This document shows positions 1-9,818 of a stretch of DNA of 64,000 nt, one piece after another. Each line of letters begins with the position of its first letter. The first letter of the stretch is position 1. Under the pieces are notes generated by a model. It saw nothing but the letters and a program-made list of their open reading frames with translations, was not told the origin of the DNA and did no database searches. A program made the translations under genes and the position numbers. This stretch comes from Candidatus Melainabacteria bacterium (GTDB taxonomy: Bacteria > Cyanobacteriota > Vampirovibrionia > Obscuribacterales > Obscuribacteraceae), in NCBI GenBank assembly GCA_003963305.1, contig RXJR01000001.1:186001-250000 (forward strand), in the 5' to 3' direction.

Positions 1-1
1 C

Positions 2-2140
2 ATTGCTAAGTTGACGCAATATGACGGCGATAATATACAGTCGATGACCAGAACTGGGGAGATTTTCGGCAGTCCGATCTACATGAGTCCTGAGCAATGT
101 AGCGGTGGGCAGATCGACCACCATTCAGACATTTATTCATTGGGCTGCGTGCTATTCGAAACATTGACAGGCACTCCGCCGTTTGTAGGAGAAAGCGCAC
201 TCTCTACGATGATGATGCATCAAGACGGAGCCACACCAACGCTAAAAGAAGCGTCACTGGGCACTAATTACGACCAGGCTCTCGAACAAGTCGTCAAAAC
301 GATGCTCTCAAAAAAACCTGAGGATCGCTACCAGAATTTGAATGAGACAGCAAACGATCTCATAGCCATAAGAAAAGGGCAATCTGAGAATCTAAGCATC
401 AACAGGAAAAGCAATGCCGTTCTATCGAAGAAGACACAAGCGACTATATCGCTGAAGCGACCGCAGCTGGCAGCGTGGCTCGGATCAGTGGCAGCAATTT
501 CTACGATAACGACTTTTCTCATCATGCAACTGTGGTTTCTGAGTCAGGATAATGCGCCGAAAAAGTCGCCATCTGAGCCGGGTAATGCTCCAGTTCCTCA
601 AAAATTGTCACCGAAGACATTTAAAGCCGAACTCGAAAATCAGGCACCAGATTCGCATGCGGTACATGTCTGGTTCAACAGGGATATCGAGCAGAACAAA
701 AATGTCTTCTCCGGAAGAGTAATCTCCGACCAAGATTTGGCGGCATTCAAAGACTACAAAGGTGCTCAATCTCTGGATATTCAAGACTTGAACTCCCACG
801 AAGTAACGAACAAAGGATTGAGCTACCTGACAAAATCAAAATTGCTGAGCCTTTATATCAAAGGCGAGCTGCAAGACATCGACAACTTCTCGCAACTCAC
901 GCACTTGAATGATCTCAGTGTCAGTAAAAGCACACTCAACAAGAACGCCATCTCAGATATTGTCAAACTCAAAATGCTAGCGACTCTAAATATAGACCGC
1001 GTCGACAACATTACTGAGGATCAGATTCGACAGTTGACGCACTCAAATTCACTAACGACTCTGGTACTTACAAAGGAGACTTACTCGACTCAGTTCATCA
1101 AAGAATTGCGTGAAAAGATGCCCCAGTGTCGCCTGGTGAACTACGAGGGCGAATCACTACTGAAAATGAGCAACCAGCCGAATCTAGCAGCCCGATATGA
1201 GAGCACTATTTCGAAGCTTGAAAAGATCAGATCACGAAATCCCAGATCAATTGGTGTAGCCATTTGTCTTCAGCAGGCGGCTGAAATTCGCATGGAACAA
1301 AAACAGTTTGCTGAGGCTTCGAAACTTTTGGACGAGGCAATCAAACTGGTGGAAAAGAATGGCAACGATGACGCCTTACCGCCACTATTGAAAGATGCAG
1401 CAACGGCTGCCAGTAAAAATCACAATCTTCCCGAAGCAATTAAATTCTCCGATAGACTGGTTGCATTGGCTCCGGCGACAATGTTTCACAATCACCCCGA
1501 GATATACGATTTAATCGAAGAAGTGGACCAGTATCCAAAGCTACTTCGGCAATGGGAGAAAGTAGTTAGCTATTGCAACGTTGCGATCGAACTATTCGAA
1601 AAATTTCCTGATGCAATCAAATCATCCAAGAAGATGCAGTTTTACACCGATGCCGGCGACTGCAATGTACTGCTGAAAAACAAAGCGTCCGCGTTGGAAG
1701 ACTTCAGGAAACTAGAGCCTCTAACCGATCCGAATCCGGCAAGAGACTTCTACTGGCACGCCTCAGCATTAGTCAGAATGGGGCGCTGCTTGCCCACTGC
1801 CGCCGAACAAAAAGCGAGTTACATAAAAGGCATCCAGATGATTGAACGAGGGGGCATGCCTGATACACTCAATCTTCTTGAACACTATTGCGACGCCTGC
1901 GTTAATACCGGCAAACTTCTCCTGAGAGAAGGAAAAGCGGAAGAAGCTCTCGAGTACAACAAAAGAGGTCTGGACGTTGTCGAGCAGCGCATGAAAGATC
2001 CCAAACACATGGATGCATACGCGCGAAGACAGGCGTTTGCATATGATATCGCAAGCATCATGCGAGACCTGCGGCGCATGGACGAAGCCAAGGCAATGGA
2101 GCAAAAATACAACATCAAATTGAAGCCAAAGACAAATTAG
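2..2140 (+). CDS. Ser/Thr protein kinase with TM segment and TPR-like C-terminus (5' truncated)
   Basis: The gene is open at the left edge; the first codons read I-A-K, the tail of a DFG-IAK activation-loop motif, so the N-terminal kinase lobe lies outside the window. Visible are the [10 protein letters not shown] segment (the APE-equivalent P+1 loop), then the [17 protein letters not shown] helix region of an Hanks-type kinase. A basic linker leads to one transmembrane helix (about residues 154-178 counting from the TTG at 11). The rest is probably extracytoplasmic: a leucine-rich, LRR-like stretch (about 235-385) and TPR-like helices (about 400-700) rich in alanine and lysine. The architecture suggests a membrane sensor kinase. 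It resembles the complete kinase at 25725-27386 in the activation loop. The kinase assignment is firm; the ligand and targets are unknown. Confidence 0.9.
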   Translation: MAKLTQYDGDNIQSMTRTGEIFGSPIYMSPEQCSGGQIDHHSDIYSLGCVLFETLTGTPPFVGESALSTMMMHQDGATPTLKEASLGTNYDQALEQVVKTMLSKKPEDRYQNLNETANDLIAIRKGQSENLSINRKSNAVLSKKTQATISLKRPQLAAWLGSVAAISTITTFLIMQLWFLSQDNAPKKSPSEPGNAPVPQKLSPKTFKAELENQAPDSHAVHVWFNRDIEQNKNVFSGRVISDQDLAAFKDYKGAQSLDIQDLNSHEVTNKGLSYLTKSKLLSLYIKGELQDIDNFSQLTHLNDLSVSKSTLNKNAISDIVKLKMLATLNIDRVDNITEDQIRQLTHSNSLTTLVLTKETYSTQFIKELREKMPQCRLVNYEGESLLKMSNQPNLAARYESTISKLEKIRSRNPRSIGVAICLQQAAEIRMEQKQFAEASKLLDEAIKLVEKNGNDDALPPLLKDAATAASKNHNLPEAIKFSDRLVALAPATMFHNHPEIYDLIEEVDQYPKLLRQWEKVVSYCNVAIELFEKFPDAIKSSKKMQFYTDAGDCNVLLKNKASALEDFRKLEPLTDPNPARDFYWHASALVRMGRCLPTAAEQKASYIKGIQMIERGGMPDTLNLLEHYCDACVNTGKLLLREGKAEEALEYNKRGLDVVEQRMKDPKHMDAYARRQAFAYDIASIMRDLRRMDEAKAMEQKYNIKLKPKTN

Positions 2141-2207
2141 TAATGGTTCCTGACGACTACTAAGCTTAAGATGACTGACTGATCGCACGAATTCAAAGAC
2201 AAATTAG
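2127..2207. repeat. 14-bp direct repeat spanning the kinase stop codon
   Basis: CAAAGACAAATTAG occurs at 2127-2140, ending in the TAG stop of the kinase gene, and again at 2194-2207 in the following gap. The 2141-2289 gap otherwise holds only the ribosome binding site of the next gene. Confidence 0.7.
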
Positions 2208-2289
2208 AAATCATAGAACGCAAAGACACATCGATAACTTACTGACCAAGACTTATCGTGATCCTACTGACTGAGCAAAAGGAGTAAAG

Positions 2290-3093
2290 ATGTTCGGTTT
2301 CGGCAAAAAGAAATCAAATTCCGCTGTCGACAATTTTCGCACTCATTTCGACAATGAGCATTTGGAAATGTCGCGAGCACGTTCAAAGTTGTATGCAAGA
2401 GTCAGCCATTACGGTAACTTGTTTGATGGCGAAGACTATGACGTCGATTTAAAAGCAGCCTATTTCAAGGGGCTCATGCATGGTGACGCAGTATCTTTCG
2501 GTCCGCTTCAGCTCGTAGGCACGCATTTCAACAATGAGTTTATGTGGAGTTGGAACAATGTCTCAATTCCTGCGGAAGCATATGCTGAGATAAAGCCGTT
2601 TGTAGAAGCAACAGCGGAACTCAAAGAATTAGCGACACAGCGAAAGTTTTCTTGCGATGCAGAATTCGCCGAAAAATTATCTCAATGGATTGCTGTTAGA
2701 AGTGGCTGGCTAGGTGCATTCGAGGCGCCATACGACACGACTATCACGTTTCTTCTCCTCAAGTTGACTTGCTTCAAGGATCATTCGTACGTACCGTCCG
2801 ACAATATGTGGTGTTCATTTTGCGGACGGCTTAGAACTCAGGTGGCTAAAATCCTAGCCGCGTCACCTACGTGCGCAATATGCGATCTGTGTGTGGGAGA
2901 TTTTTACAGCATTCAGCAAGAGCACACGGGCGCCGATGAGGCGAAAGAAAATTCGAGCGCCACTTTCACAGACATTCCGAACATGCCACCGTGCATCATA
3001 TGTGGTGAAAGAGGAAGGCGAATTTTTTCAGAGTATGGTTCAGCGTGCGATGAATGTTTGAAGGCATGCCATGAGAGCATTGCCGCAAGTTAG
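2290..3093 (+). CDS. Protein with ClpX-like C4 zinc finger and second CxxC pair
   Basis: The ATG follows a strong AAGGAG Shine-Dalgarno. The protein (267 aa) starts with a short basic stretch, continues as a globular region of no family I recognise (about 20-165), and carries a zinc-binding module around residues 176-202 with the pattern CSFCGR-x-V-x-I-C-DLC. This pattern is very close to the zinc-binding domain of ClpX, where it docks substrates and adaptors. A second Cys cluster (CIICGERGR...CDEC) occupies the last 35 residues. No AAA+ domain is present, so it is not ClpX. It might be an adaptor or a sorting factor; that is inference. It stands alone on this strand between two unrelated genes. 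Confidence 0.75.
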   Translation: MFGFGKKKSNSAVDNFRTHFDNEHLEMSRARSKLYARVSHYGNLFDGEDYDVDLKAAYFKGLMHGDAVSFGPLQLVGTHFNNEFMWSWNNVSIPAEAYAEIKPFVEATAELKELATQRKFSCDAEFAEKLSQWIAVRSGWLGAFEAPYDTTITFLLLKLTCFKDHSYVPSDNMWCSFCGRLRTQVAKILAASPTCAICDLCVGDFYSIQQEHTGADEAKENSSATFTDIPNMPPCIICGERGRRIFSEYGSACDECLKACHESIAAS

Positions 3094-3107
3094 TCTCAAA
3101 CTTTTCA

Positions 3108-3863
3108 CTAAATTTCAGTATCACGGTGAACAGATTTCTCATCAAGCTCAACGCCTAAGTCTCTAAGTTGATTCAATGCTCGCTCTTTTATCGTTTTTGT
3201 GGGGGCTGTTTTATAAACTTTCAGCCACAACTCAACCAGGCGATTCTGTGCTCGCTGCTTAATTTCCGGACTGGTCGAATTGTGATACATGCTGTCCCAA
3301 ACATTGATTTCCTTGATCATTGAGGGGATTTTTGCTTCCAAAATATTCGCCTGACGCTCCAGCCAATCAGGAGCAGCTGGAAAACGCGCAGCCATTTTGT
3401 AGTATTTAGCAGCGCGATGTTCGTCATGGGCAAACAAAAACTGATTCATGCCTCCGATATATGGCAGCAGCCAGTTATCCGGATTGGCCGCGATTCCGCG
3501 ATCAATTATTGCTGCGGCTGCAGCGCTTTGATTTTGGTCTCCCAGAGTTATGGCTGCAAAATAATACGCCGGCACGAAGTGTGGATCGATCGCCGTCAGC
3601 AATTCAAGATAACTTGCTGCTTTTTCTGAATGATCGCTCTGGCGACCTTTCTGATCGCCTATGTATTGAATGAACTCGAGCCAGTAATAATCGAATAGCA
3701 GATTATCAAAGCCAAGAGCTACAAGCTTTGCGGACTGAGCCCTGGGCAGATCAATGGCTGTAGTCACCGTGTCGTACCTACTAAGCGCTAAGTTTGCAGC
3801 ACTTCGGAAGTAGCCGATCAGACAACACAAGAACACAAAAAGGCAAAGAAAAACCGCCTTCAT
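3108..3863 (-). CDS. TPR-like protein with N-terminal signal anchor
   Basis: The 251-aa protein begins with a hydrophobic segment (residues 3-22, ending near residues FRSAANLA) that is either a signal peptide or a membrane anchor. Helical TPR-like repeats follow (about 70-160), with the typical spacing of small and aromatic residues (DPHFVPAYYFAAITLGD, NPDNWLLPYIGGMNQF). The family is unassigned, but similar short exported TPR proteins are commonly scaffolds. It converges with the zinc-finger gene upstream, with only 14 bp between stop codons. It lies downstream of the pilin-like gene on the same strand (63 bp gap), so co-transcription with the pilin is possible. Confidence 0.75.
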   Translation of the reverse strand: MKAVFLCLFVFLCCLIGYFRSAANLALSRYDTVTTAIDLPRAQSAKLVALGFDNLLFDYYWLEFIQYIGDQKGRQSDHSEKAASYLELLTAIDPHFVPAYYFAAITLGDQNQSAAAAAIIDRGIAANPDNWLLPYIGGMNQFLFAHDEHRAAKYYKMAARFPAAPDWLERQANILEAKIPSMIKEINVWDSMYHNSTSPEIKQRAQNRLVELWLKVYKTAPTKTIKERALNQLRDLGVELDEKSVHRDTEI

Positions 3864-3926
3864 TTCAAAAGCGCTCGCTTAGAGGAGTTGAAATGCAAGG
3901 CGGTAATTTATACATACCGAACAAGA

Positions 3927-4448
3927 TTATTGGTTCGACAAAACCAGAGTTGTATTTGCGGAGGTTCCGCCAAGCGCTGCACCCGATTTACCACAACCAA
4001 GAATGGCATATGTAGTAGGAGGCGACGCACTCTCATAGACGACTTGTCCCTGACTTCCAAGTCCGGCCGGAGGAGCTGCAGCACGCAATGACTGAACAGT
4101 TCCGCTGAGGGAAGATGCTTTCGGCCACTCAGCGGCGTTGGTGAATGGATTTACAGGTCCTGCAGTGGCGGCTGTAGCACCGTCGCTCTTACCACCTGGG
4201 AAGTAGCTCTCATAGGCAGCGTCCACAGCGGTCGGGTATGTGCCACCGTTATCAGTGGCGAAAGCCTCAGCAGCGATTTGCGCAGTACGCATATTCGCTT
4301 TTACTGACGCTTCACGAGCTTTGTCTTGCGCGCCAATGAAGTTCGGTAGCGCAATCGCAGCCAAGATGCCGATGATGATTACTACAACCAGCAACTCGAT
4401 AAGGGTAAAACCCTTCGCGTTGCGCACCAACTTTTTACTAACTCGCAT
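3927..4448 (-). CDS. Type IV pilin-like / type II secretion pseudopilin
   Basis: The 173-aa protein has a classic class III leader: a short basic peptide ending in KG, then FTLIELLVVVIIIGILAAIA with Phe at +1 and Glu at +5 of the mature chain. PilD-type peptidase would cut after the Gly at about residue 13. The hydrophobic helix leads to the usual globular head with a variable, Ala/Gly/Ser/Thr-rich C-terminal half and a single Cys. The start ATG has a good GAGAGGG Shine-Dalgarno. Length and head fit a pseudopilin or minor/major pilin; I cannot tell which from the sequence, and no assembly gene (PilB/PilC) is in the window. Confidence 0.92.
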   Translation of the reverse strand: MRVSKKLVRNAKGFTLIELLVVVIIIGILAAIALPNFIGAQDKAREASVKANMRTAQIAAEAFATDNGGTYPTAVDAAYESYFPGGKSDGATAATAGPVNPFTNAAEWPKASSLSGTVQSLRAAAPPAGLGSQGQVVYESASPPTTYAILGCGKSGAALGGTSANTTLVLSNQ

Positions 4449-4479
4449 GTCTATCCCTCTCAGTTCAGTCCCCAGAATG

Positions 4480-4485
4480 ATTGTA
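4480..4485 (-). promoter_or_regulatory. Possible -10 box (TACAAT) for the pilin-like gene
   Basis: On the minus strand TACAAT lies 32 nt upstream of the pilin ATG, giving a short leader that contains the GAGAGGG ribosome binding site. I see no convincing -35 at 17 nt, so this is tentative. Confidence 0.35.
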
Positions 4486-4643
4486 GCCCTTTGTTCGGCC
4501 CTGTTGCCGTAGATTAAACCCGAAGTGGTTCCGGGTCCTCAGATTTGGGTCAGGCAGCGAACCAGCCTTAAGTATACCTAAGGATGCCCAACCTCGTTTT
4601 GAAAATAACGCCCATTCGAATATCTATAAAAAGTCTCGAGAAG

Positions 4644-4659
4644 TCACCCTATAGAGTGA
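4644..4659. promoter_or_regulatory. Near-perfect palindrome upstream of lhr
   Basis: TCACCCTATAGAGTGA is a 16-bp inverted repeat with one mismatched pair, about 50 bp before the lhr start codon. It has the size of an operator. The core resembles GAAATCACCCTTTCGAG near 17360 in the gap upstream of the TPR gene. No regulator can be assigned. Confidence 0.3.
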
Positions 4660-4707
4660 TTCAGCACCTCGGACTCAATCACCCAAAAGATTCAAAAGCG
4701 CATTACA

Positions 4708-7700
4708 ATGTCAATTATGGAGAAAGCAACGGTGGAAACAGGGGCGCTTGCATGGGCGCATCCGCTGGTTCGAGACTGGTTTGTGGACAAATTCGGGTCC
4801 GCAACCGAGCCTCAAGAGCAGGGCTGGCCGCACATTTTAGCCGGCCGGACCACTCTCATTTCAGCGCCCACAGGTTCCGGTAAGACCCTGGCAGCCTTCC
4901 TTGCCTGTATAGACCGCCTTGTTCGCCTGGCAGTGACAGATAATCTGGGCGACAAGACGTCCGTAGTCTATGTGTCACCACTCAAGGCGCTCAGCAACGA
5001 CATACAAAAGAATCTGGATGCGCCGCTAGCGGAAATCAAAGAACTGGCCGAGTTGCGCGGCATAACCATGGCTGAGATTCGCACAGCCGTTCGCACCGGC
5101 GACACGCTTATGAAAGAGCGCCAGTCGATGTTGAAGAAACACCCGCACATTCTGGTGACAACGCCCGAATCATTATTTATATTGCTGACGGCGGAAAAAA
5201 GCAGAGAGCTGCTGGCAAATGTTGAGACGGTTATCGTCGACGAAATCCACGCTGTAGCAGATGACAAACGGGGTTCGCATCTCGCGCTGTCGCTCGAACG
5301 ACTGGACAAAGTGACTAATAAAAAGCCGAATCGTATTGGTTTATCAGCCACACAAAATCCAATTGAGCTGGTCGCACAATTTTTGACGGGCACATGCGGC
5401 CTAAGCAGGGACGGTGAGAGTACAGACAGCCCGGGCGCGATAACGGGTCTGGGCATACACGAGCCGAGCGTGGACGGTCCGGGCACAAATGGTCCGGGCA
5501 CGAAAGGTCCGGGCAAGTCCGATTCAAAAAACATTTCAGCGCCGGTAGTAGTCAATGTCGGTCATCGCCGAAAAATGGACATTGCCATCGAGCTTCCCAC
5601 CCAACCTCTGCAGCCGGTCGCATCACAAGAGCTATCAGCGGAGAATTTCGACCGCATCGCTGAGCTTGTGAACACTCATCGCTCTACACTCGTATTCGTC
5701 AACACGCGCAAGCAAGCTGAGCGGGTAGCTATGCACCTGGCGGCGCGAGTTGGGGAAGATGAAGTTGCCTGCCATCACGGCAGTCTGTCGAGACAGATCA
5801 GGCTAGCAGCAGAAACACGTTTGAAGAATGGCGAAATTAAGGTGCTCGTCGCTACGGCATCACTCGAATTAGGTATCGACGTCGGGTTTGTCGATCTCGT
5901 CTGCCAGGTGAACGGTGTCAAAACAATCGCTACAGCCTTGCAGCGAATTGGTCGAGCTGGTCACTGGCGCGGGGCCATTCCAAAGGGGCGCCTGTTTCCA
6001 TATACAAGAGATGAGCTGGTCGAAAGTGCGGCGCTCGTAAGAGCGATCAAACATAACGATCTGGATAGGTTAGTAATTCCTGAAAACAGCATCGACATTC
6101 TGGCTCAGCAGATAGTGGCGATGGCTGCCGTTGAAGACTTGCACGAAGACCAGCTCTTCGATGATGTCAGAAAAGCGTATCCATATAGAAATTTGAGTCG
6201 CGAAAAATTCGATCAGGTCATTCAGATGCTGTCAGACGGAATATCGGCTCGGCGCGGTCGATATGGTGCTTATCTGATGCGGGACCAGGTCAACGGCAAG
6301 TTGAGCGCCAGGCGCGGTGCCCGACTGGCAGCGATCACCAGCGGCGGTGCCATTCCAGAAAGCGCGCTTTATGGAGTAGTAGCGGAACCAGACGGTGTTT
6401 CGGTTGGCACGCTGGATGAACACTTCGCCATCGACAGCCATCGCGGCGATGTAATTCTACTCGGCAGTACATCCTGGCGAATTCGTCGCATCGACAACGT
6501 AGCAGGCAAAGTTTACGTCGAGGACGCACATGGCGCCGCGCCGTCGGTGCCTTTCTGGTTCGGTGAGGCACCAGCACGATCTGATGAACTTTCACACCAC
6601 GTCTCTGAACTTCGTCGAAAAATTGATGAGATGACAAAAGATGTTCCTGTAGATTTCGGAGTGCATACGAAAAAAACAGCGCAGATCCTTCAAACCATAG
6701 AATGGATCAAGGAAGAATGCGGCGTAAATGACTCAGGCGCCGAACAGCTAATTGAATACATCGTCCAGGGTCGTGCCATTCTCGGCGCGGTACCAACCAC
6801 CAAACAGATCGTCGCCGAGCGATTTTTCGACGAAGGCGGTGGAATGCAGCTGATCCTGCATGCTCCTTTCGGTGGTCGCATCAACAGAGCCTGGGGGCTG
6901 GCATTACGGAAAAAATTCTGCCGCAATTTCAACCTGGAGCTGCAAGCAGCTGCAACCGAAGACGGTATCAGTATCGCGCTTGCCGAGCAGCACAGTTTTC
7001 CGCTCGGCGACGTGTTCTATTACCTCTCCACTGAGAATGTAAAACACACGCTCGAGCAGGCGGCGCTGCAAGGTCCAATATTTGCTACTCGATGGAAGTG
7101 GGACGCCATGCGCTCTCTGGCTCTATTGCGCTTTATGGGCGGCAAGAAGGTGCCACCTTATCTGCAACGCTTGCGTTCTGACGATCTGCTCTCGGCAGTG
7201 TTTCCCGGCGCTGCCGCCTGCCGGGACAACACTCCCGGCGATGTCGAGATACCCAATCATCCGCTTATCGAAGAAGTAATGAAGGATGTTCTGACGGAAG
7301 CCATGGATCTGGAAGGGCTTGAAAATATTCTCAAAAATATTCGCAGCGGCGAAATAAAGTGTGTAGCAGTAGACACTCCAACACCTTCCCAATTTGCTGC
7401 TGAAATCATCAATGCCAATGTCTATGCCTATCTCGATGATGCAGGCGTAGAAGAAAGACGCACTCGGGCAGTCGAGATGAGAAGGGTTCTGCCAAACTCG
7501 GTGCTTGGAGAACTGGGCAAACTCGATCCAAATGCCATCACCAAAGTCGTTGAACAAGCCTGGCCGGACGTTCGCAACGCAGACGAATTGCACGACTTGC
7601 TCAAATCAGTGATTGCCATTCCAGAGACGAACAGCAGATTACCTGCGCAGCCTCAAAGGGAATGGCAGCAATATTTCGAATCGCTCAAAGCAACAAAACG

Positions 7701-9288
7701 CGCTACCAGGCTCATTATCGGAGCGGCTCATCTGTGGGTATGCACGGAGCGATTGCAAACAGCCAGAATGATCTGGCCTGATGCAAAAATTGAAACCGAA
7801 GTAACAGCCATAGGAGAAGCTCCGGCCGACAGATCCATAGCAGTATCATCGGCGGTGCGAGGCTGGATGCAGGTGATTGGTCCGGTAATGGTTGATGACA
7901 TAGCGGAGCTGCTCGTTCTATCAAAGCGTGATGTAGAGATTGCCTTCATTCAGCTCGAATCTGAAGGGGGTATTCTCAGAGGGCAGTTTAGCGACCGGGT
8001 TCAGCTTTCCAATGTAGTGCAGGGTCTCGCGTCGCTCGAAATCTCCGCCTACGAATGGTGCGAGCGTCGACTGCTGGCAAAAATTCACAAATTGACAATC
8101 AGCGGCTTGCGTCAAAAAGTCGAGCCGGTGACCGCTGGCGCCTATGTTCGCTGGCTTGCGGCATGGCAGCATCTAGCACCGGGCACGCAGTTGGCCGGCG
8201 AACGAGGATTACTCGAAGTTTTACGCCAGTTGCAAGGTTTCGAAATTCCAGCTAACGCCTGGGAGAAAGACGTGCTAGCCAGGCGAGTACGCAACTACAG
8301 CTCGGACATGCTCGACAAACTGTGCATGAAAGGTGCTGTTGGCTGGGGGCGCCTCAGTATGCATCCGGCACTGGCGGCAACCGAAGAACCTGCTCCTGCG
8401 CCTCTCGATGCACGAAAGACGGCATCTGGCAAAGCACAGCCGATTCCGATTTCTGTGGGCGCAGAGCGGAAAAGTGCCCGAACAAAATTCCACAAAACGC
8501 TCTCCGGCGACGACAACCAGGGTGTCGGAGAAGTTCTCACTCTCACGCCCGGAGCGATAAAACGCATCATTCCAACGAGCGTTGCGCCCATTACATTCTT
8601 TGTCCGAGATGATGCCGACTGGATGCAGACCCTGCCGAAATCAGCCATCAATGCCGATCTTTCAGGTCTGAGCTCGGCCGCGCAGGCAGTGCATCAATTC
8701 TTGCAGCAACGCGGCGCCAGCTTCTTCGCCGATATCGTGCGCGGCACCGGACTGCTCAAAGCGCAAGTCGAAACTGGATTATGGGAACTGGTTACAGGCG
8801 GACTGGTGACAGCAGACGGCTTCGACAATCTGCGCTCACTAATTGATCCCAAACGCCGCAGCGGACCACGAGCCAAGCGCTTCCGCGATAACTACGGGCG
8901 TTGGACACTTTTGCACACCGATTACAACATCGAAAAAGCAAAGGGACTCGAGGCAATGTGCAAAGTTTTGCTGGCACGTTACGGAGTAGTTTTCCGAGAT
9001 GTCTGCCGACGCGAAACGAACCTTCCTCCCTGGCGCGAGTTGCTGTCAGTATTTCGTCATATGGAAGATCGCGGCGAGGTCCGCGGCGGGCGATTTGTAA
9101 ATGGCTTCATCGGTGAACAGTTTGCATTACCTGAGGCGGCCGATTCATTGCGCGCATCAAAGAACAAGCAACCATCAGACGAGACCATCTCAGCATGCGC
9201 AGCCGATCCATTAAACATGATCGGAATAATTTTGCCGGGTGACAAAGTAAGTGGAGCTTCTAAGAAGAACATCGAAATATCTTGCTGA
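4708..9288 (+). CDS. lhr: Lhr-type large DEAD/DEAH helicase
   Basis: At 1526 aa this has the length of the long Lhr helicases (superfamily 2, implicated in DNA repair). The helicase core shows Walker A APTGSGKT (residues 53-60), DEIH (about 177-180), LSATQN (about 212-217) and QRIGRAGH (about 412-419). A winged-helix/Lhr-core region follows, then the long C-terminal domain ending in a DNA-repair-type module (LLARYGVVFRDVC, FRHMEDRGEVRGGRFVNG). An unusual 40-odd-residue Gly/Pro/Asp-rich insertion (about 231-274) sits between motif III and the second RecA lobe and is encoded partly by a 15-bp tandem repeat. ATG 4708 is used; ATG 4717 is also possible, and neither has a strong Shine-Dalgarno. 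The gene is monocistronic and ends before a bidirectional terminator. Confidence 0.95.
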   Translation: MSIMEKATVETGALAWAHPLVRDWFVDKFGSATEPQEQGWPHILAGRTTLISAPTGSGKTLAAFLACIDRLVRLAVTDNLGDKTSVVYVSPLKALSNDIQKNLDAPLAEIKELAELRGITMAEIRTAVRTGDTLMKERQSMLKKHPHILVTTPESLFILLTAEKSRELLANVETVIVDEIHAVADDKRGSHLALSLERLDKVTNKKPNRIGLSATQNPIELVAQFLTGTCGLSRDGESTDSPGAITGLGIHEPSVDGPGTNGPGTKGPGKSDSKNISAPVVVNVGHRRKMDIAIELPTQPLQPVASQELSAENFDRIAELVNTHRSTLVFVNTRKQAERVAMHLAARVGEDEVACHHGSLSRQIRLAAETRLKNGEIKVLVATASLELGIDVGFVDLVCQVNGVKTIATALQRIGRAGHWRGAIPKGRLFPYTRDELVESAALVRAIKHNDLDRLVIPENSIDILAQQIVAMAAVEDLHEDQLFDDVRKAYPYRNLSREKFDQVIQMLSDGISARRGRYGAYLMRDQVNGKLSARRGARLAAITSGGAIPESALYGVVAEPDGVSVGTLDEHFAIDSHRGDVILLGSTSWRIRRIDNVAGKVYVEDAHGAAPSVPFWFGEAPARSDELSHHVSELRRKIDEMTKDVPVDFGVHTKKTAQILQTIEWIKEECGVNDSGAEQLIEYIVQGRAILGAVPTTKQIVAERFFDEGGGMQLILHAPFGGRINRAWGLALRKKFCRNFNLELQAAATEDGISIALAEQHSFPLGDVFYYLSTENVKHTLEQAALQGPIFATRWKWDAMRSLALLRFMGGKKVPPYLQRLRSDDLLSAVFPGAAACRDNTPGDVEIPNHPLIEEVMKDVLTEAMDLEGLENILKNIRSGEIKCVAVDTPTPSQFAAEIINANVYAYLDDAGVEERRTRAVEMRRVLPNSVLGELGKLDPNAITKVVEQAWPDVRNADELHDLLKSVIAIPETNSRLPAQPQREWQQYFESLKATKRATRLIIGAAHLWVCTERLQTARMIWPDAKIETEVTAIGEAPADRSIAVSSAVRGWMQVIGPVMVDDIAELLVLSKRDVEIAFIQLESEGGILRGQFSDRVQLSNVVQGLASLEISAYEWCERRLLAKIHKLTISGLRQKVEPVTAGAYVRWLAAWQHLAPGTQLAGERGLLEVLRQLQGFEIPANAWEKDVLARRVRNYSSDMLDKLCMKGAVGWGRLSMHPALAATEEPAPAPLDARKTASGKAQPIPISVGAERKSARTKFHKTLSGDDNQGVGEVLTLTPGAIKRIIPTSVAPITFFVRDDADWMQTLPKSAINADLSGLSSAAQAVHQFLQQRGASFFADIVRGTGLLKAQVETGLWELVTGGLVTADGFDNLRSLIDPKRRSGPRAKRFRDNYGRWTLLHTDYNIEKAKGLEAMCKVLLARYGVVFRDVCRRETNLPPWRELLSVFRHMEDRGEVRGGRFVNGFIGEQFALPEAADSLRASKNKQPSDETISACAADPLNMIGIILPGDKVSGASKKNIEISC
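5476..5520 (+). repeat. 15-bp x3 minisatellite inside lhr
   Basis: Three tandem copies beginning GGTCCGGGCA encode G-P-G-T-x repeats in the insertion between helicase motifs III and IV. The reading frame is kept because the period is a multiple of three. Confidence 0.85.
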
Positions 9289-9302
9289 GATACTCGAAAC
9301 AA

Positions 9303-9333
9303 AAACGTGCCGCTCGCTTTGAGCAGCACGTTT
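9303..9333. terminator. Bidirectional hairpin terminator between convergent genes
   Basis: AAACGTGC pairs with GCACGTTT, followed inward by one mismatch and a GCTC/GAGC stem around a GCTTT loop. It lies 15 nt after the lhr stop and 30 nt after the stop of the convergent small gene, with A/T-rich flanks on both sides. The T-tracts are short. Confidence 0.65.
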
Positions 9334-9362
9334 GAAACTTTTCGAAGAAAGGCAGTTAGTGC

Positions 9363-9596
9363 TTAGACTGTAGCCAATTCGCGTTCGGCAGCTTTGTGAC
9401 GGTCATGAGCGGCACGACGAGGGCGATTCAAATGGTCCATGAAACGACGGTGTGCCAGGGTGTCGATCTGATTTTGTGATGTCTTATCTGGAACAGACAA
9501 AACAAATTCGTCTGGCTTTTGTGTTTTTGGTTTGTGGGCAAACTTGCCTACTAGATAGAGGTAACCACCGCGAGTTGCATAGACGTAATGGATCAT
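9363..9596 (-). CDS. Small basic protein of unknown function
   Basis: I place the start at the ATG at 9596 (77 aa, beginning MIHYVYATRGGYLYLVGKF) because a GAAAGG Shine-Dalgarno lies about 9 nt upstream; a longer frame reaches 9713 but has no such signal. The N-terminal half looks like a small beta-sheet with many aromatic residues, and the C-terminal half is a charged helix rich in His, Arg and Ala. I recognise no family. It stands alone between two terminator-like regions; the gap 9597-9818 shows nothing clear. Confidence 0.55.
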   Translation of the reverse strand: MIHYVYATRGGYLYLVGKFAHKPKTQKPDEFVLSVPDKTSQNQIDTLAHRRFMDHLNRPRRAAHDRHKAAERELATV

Positions 9597-9818
9597 GTTG
9601 CCTGCCTTTCTGACTAACTGCCGGGATTTGATGTAGTCAGCTTCATAATAGCGTGAACGCAGAAAAGTTGCTGGGTCACAGCTGCGAACCGCACATACTG
9701 TACACCATGTCATGGTATGTGCGAAGTGCTATTTCAAGAGGAATAATAACAATGTCTAAAGCTTTGCCTTCGTATTGCAAAGACCAGCTTTTCATGCGGT
9801 TCTTCACCAGGCAGCTAT

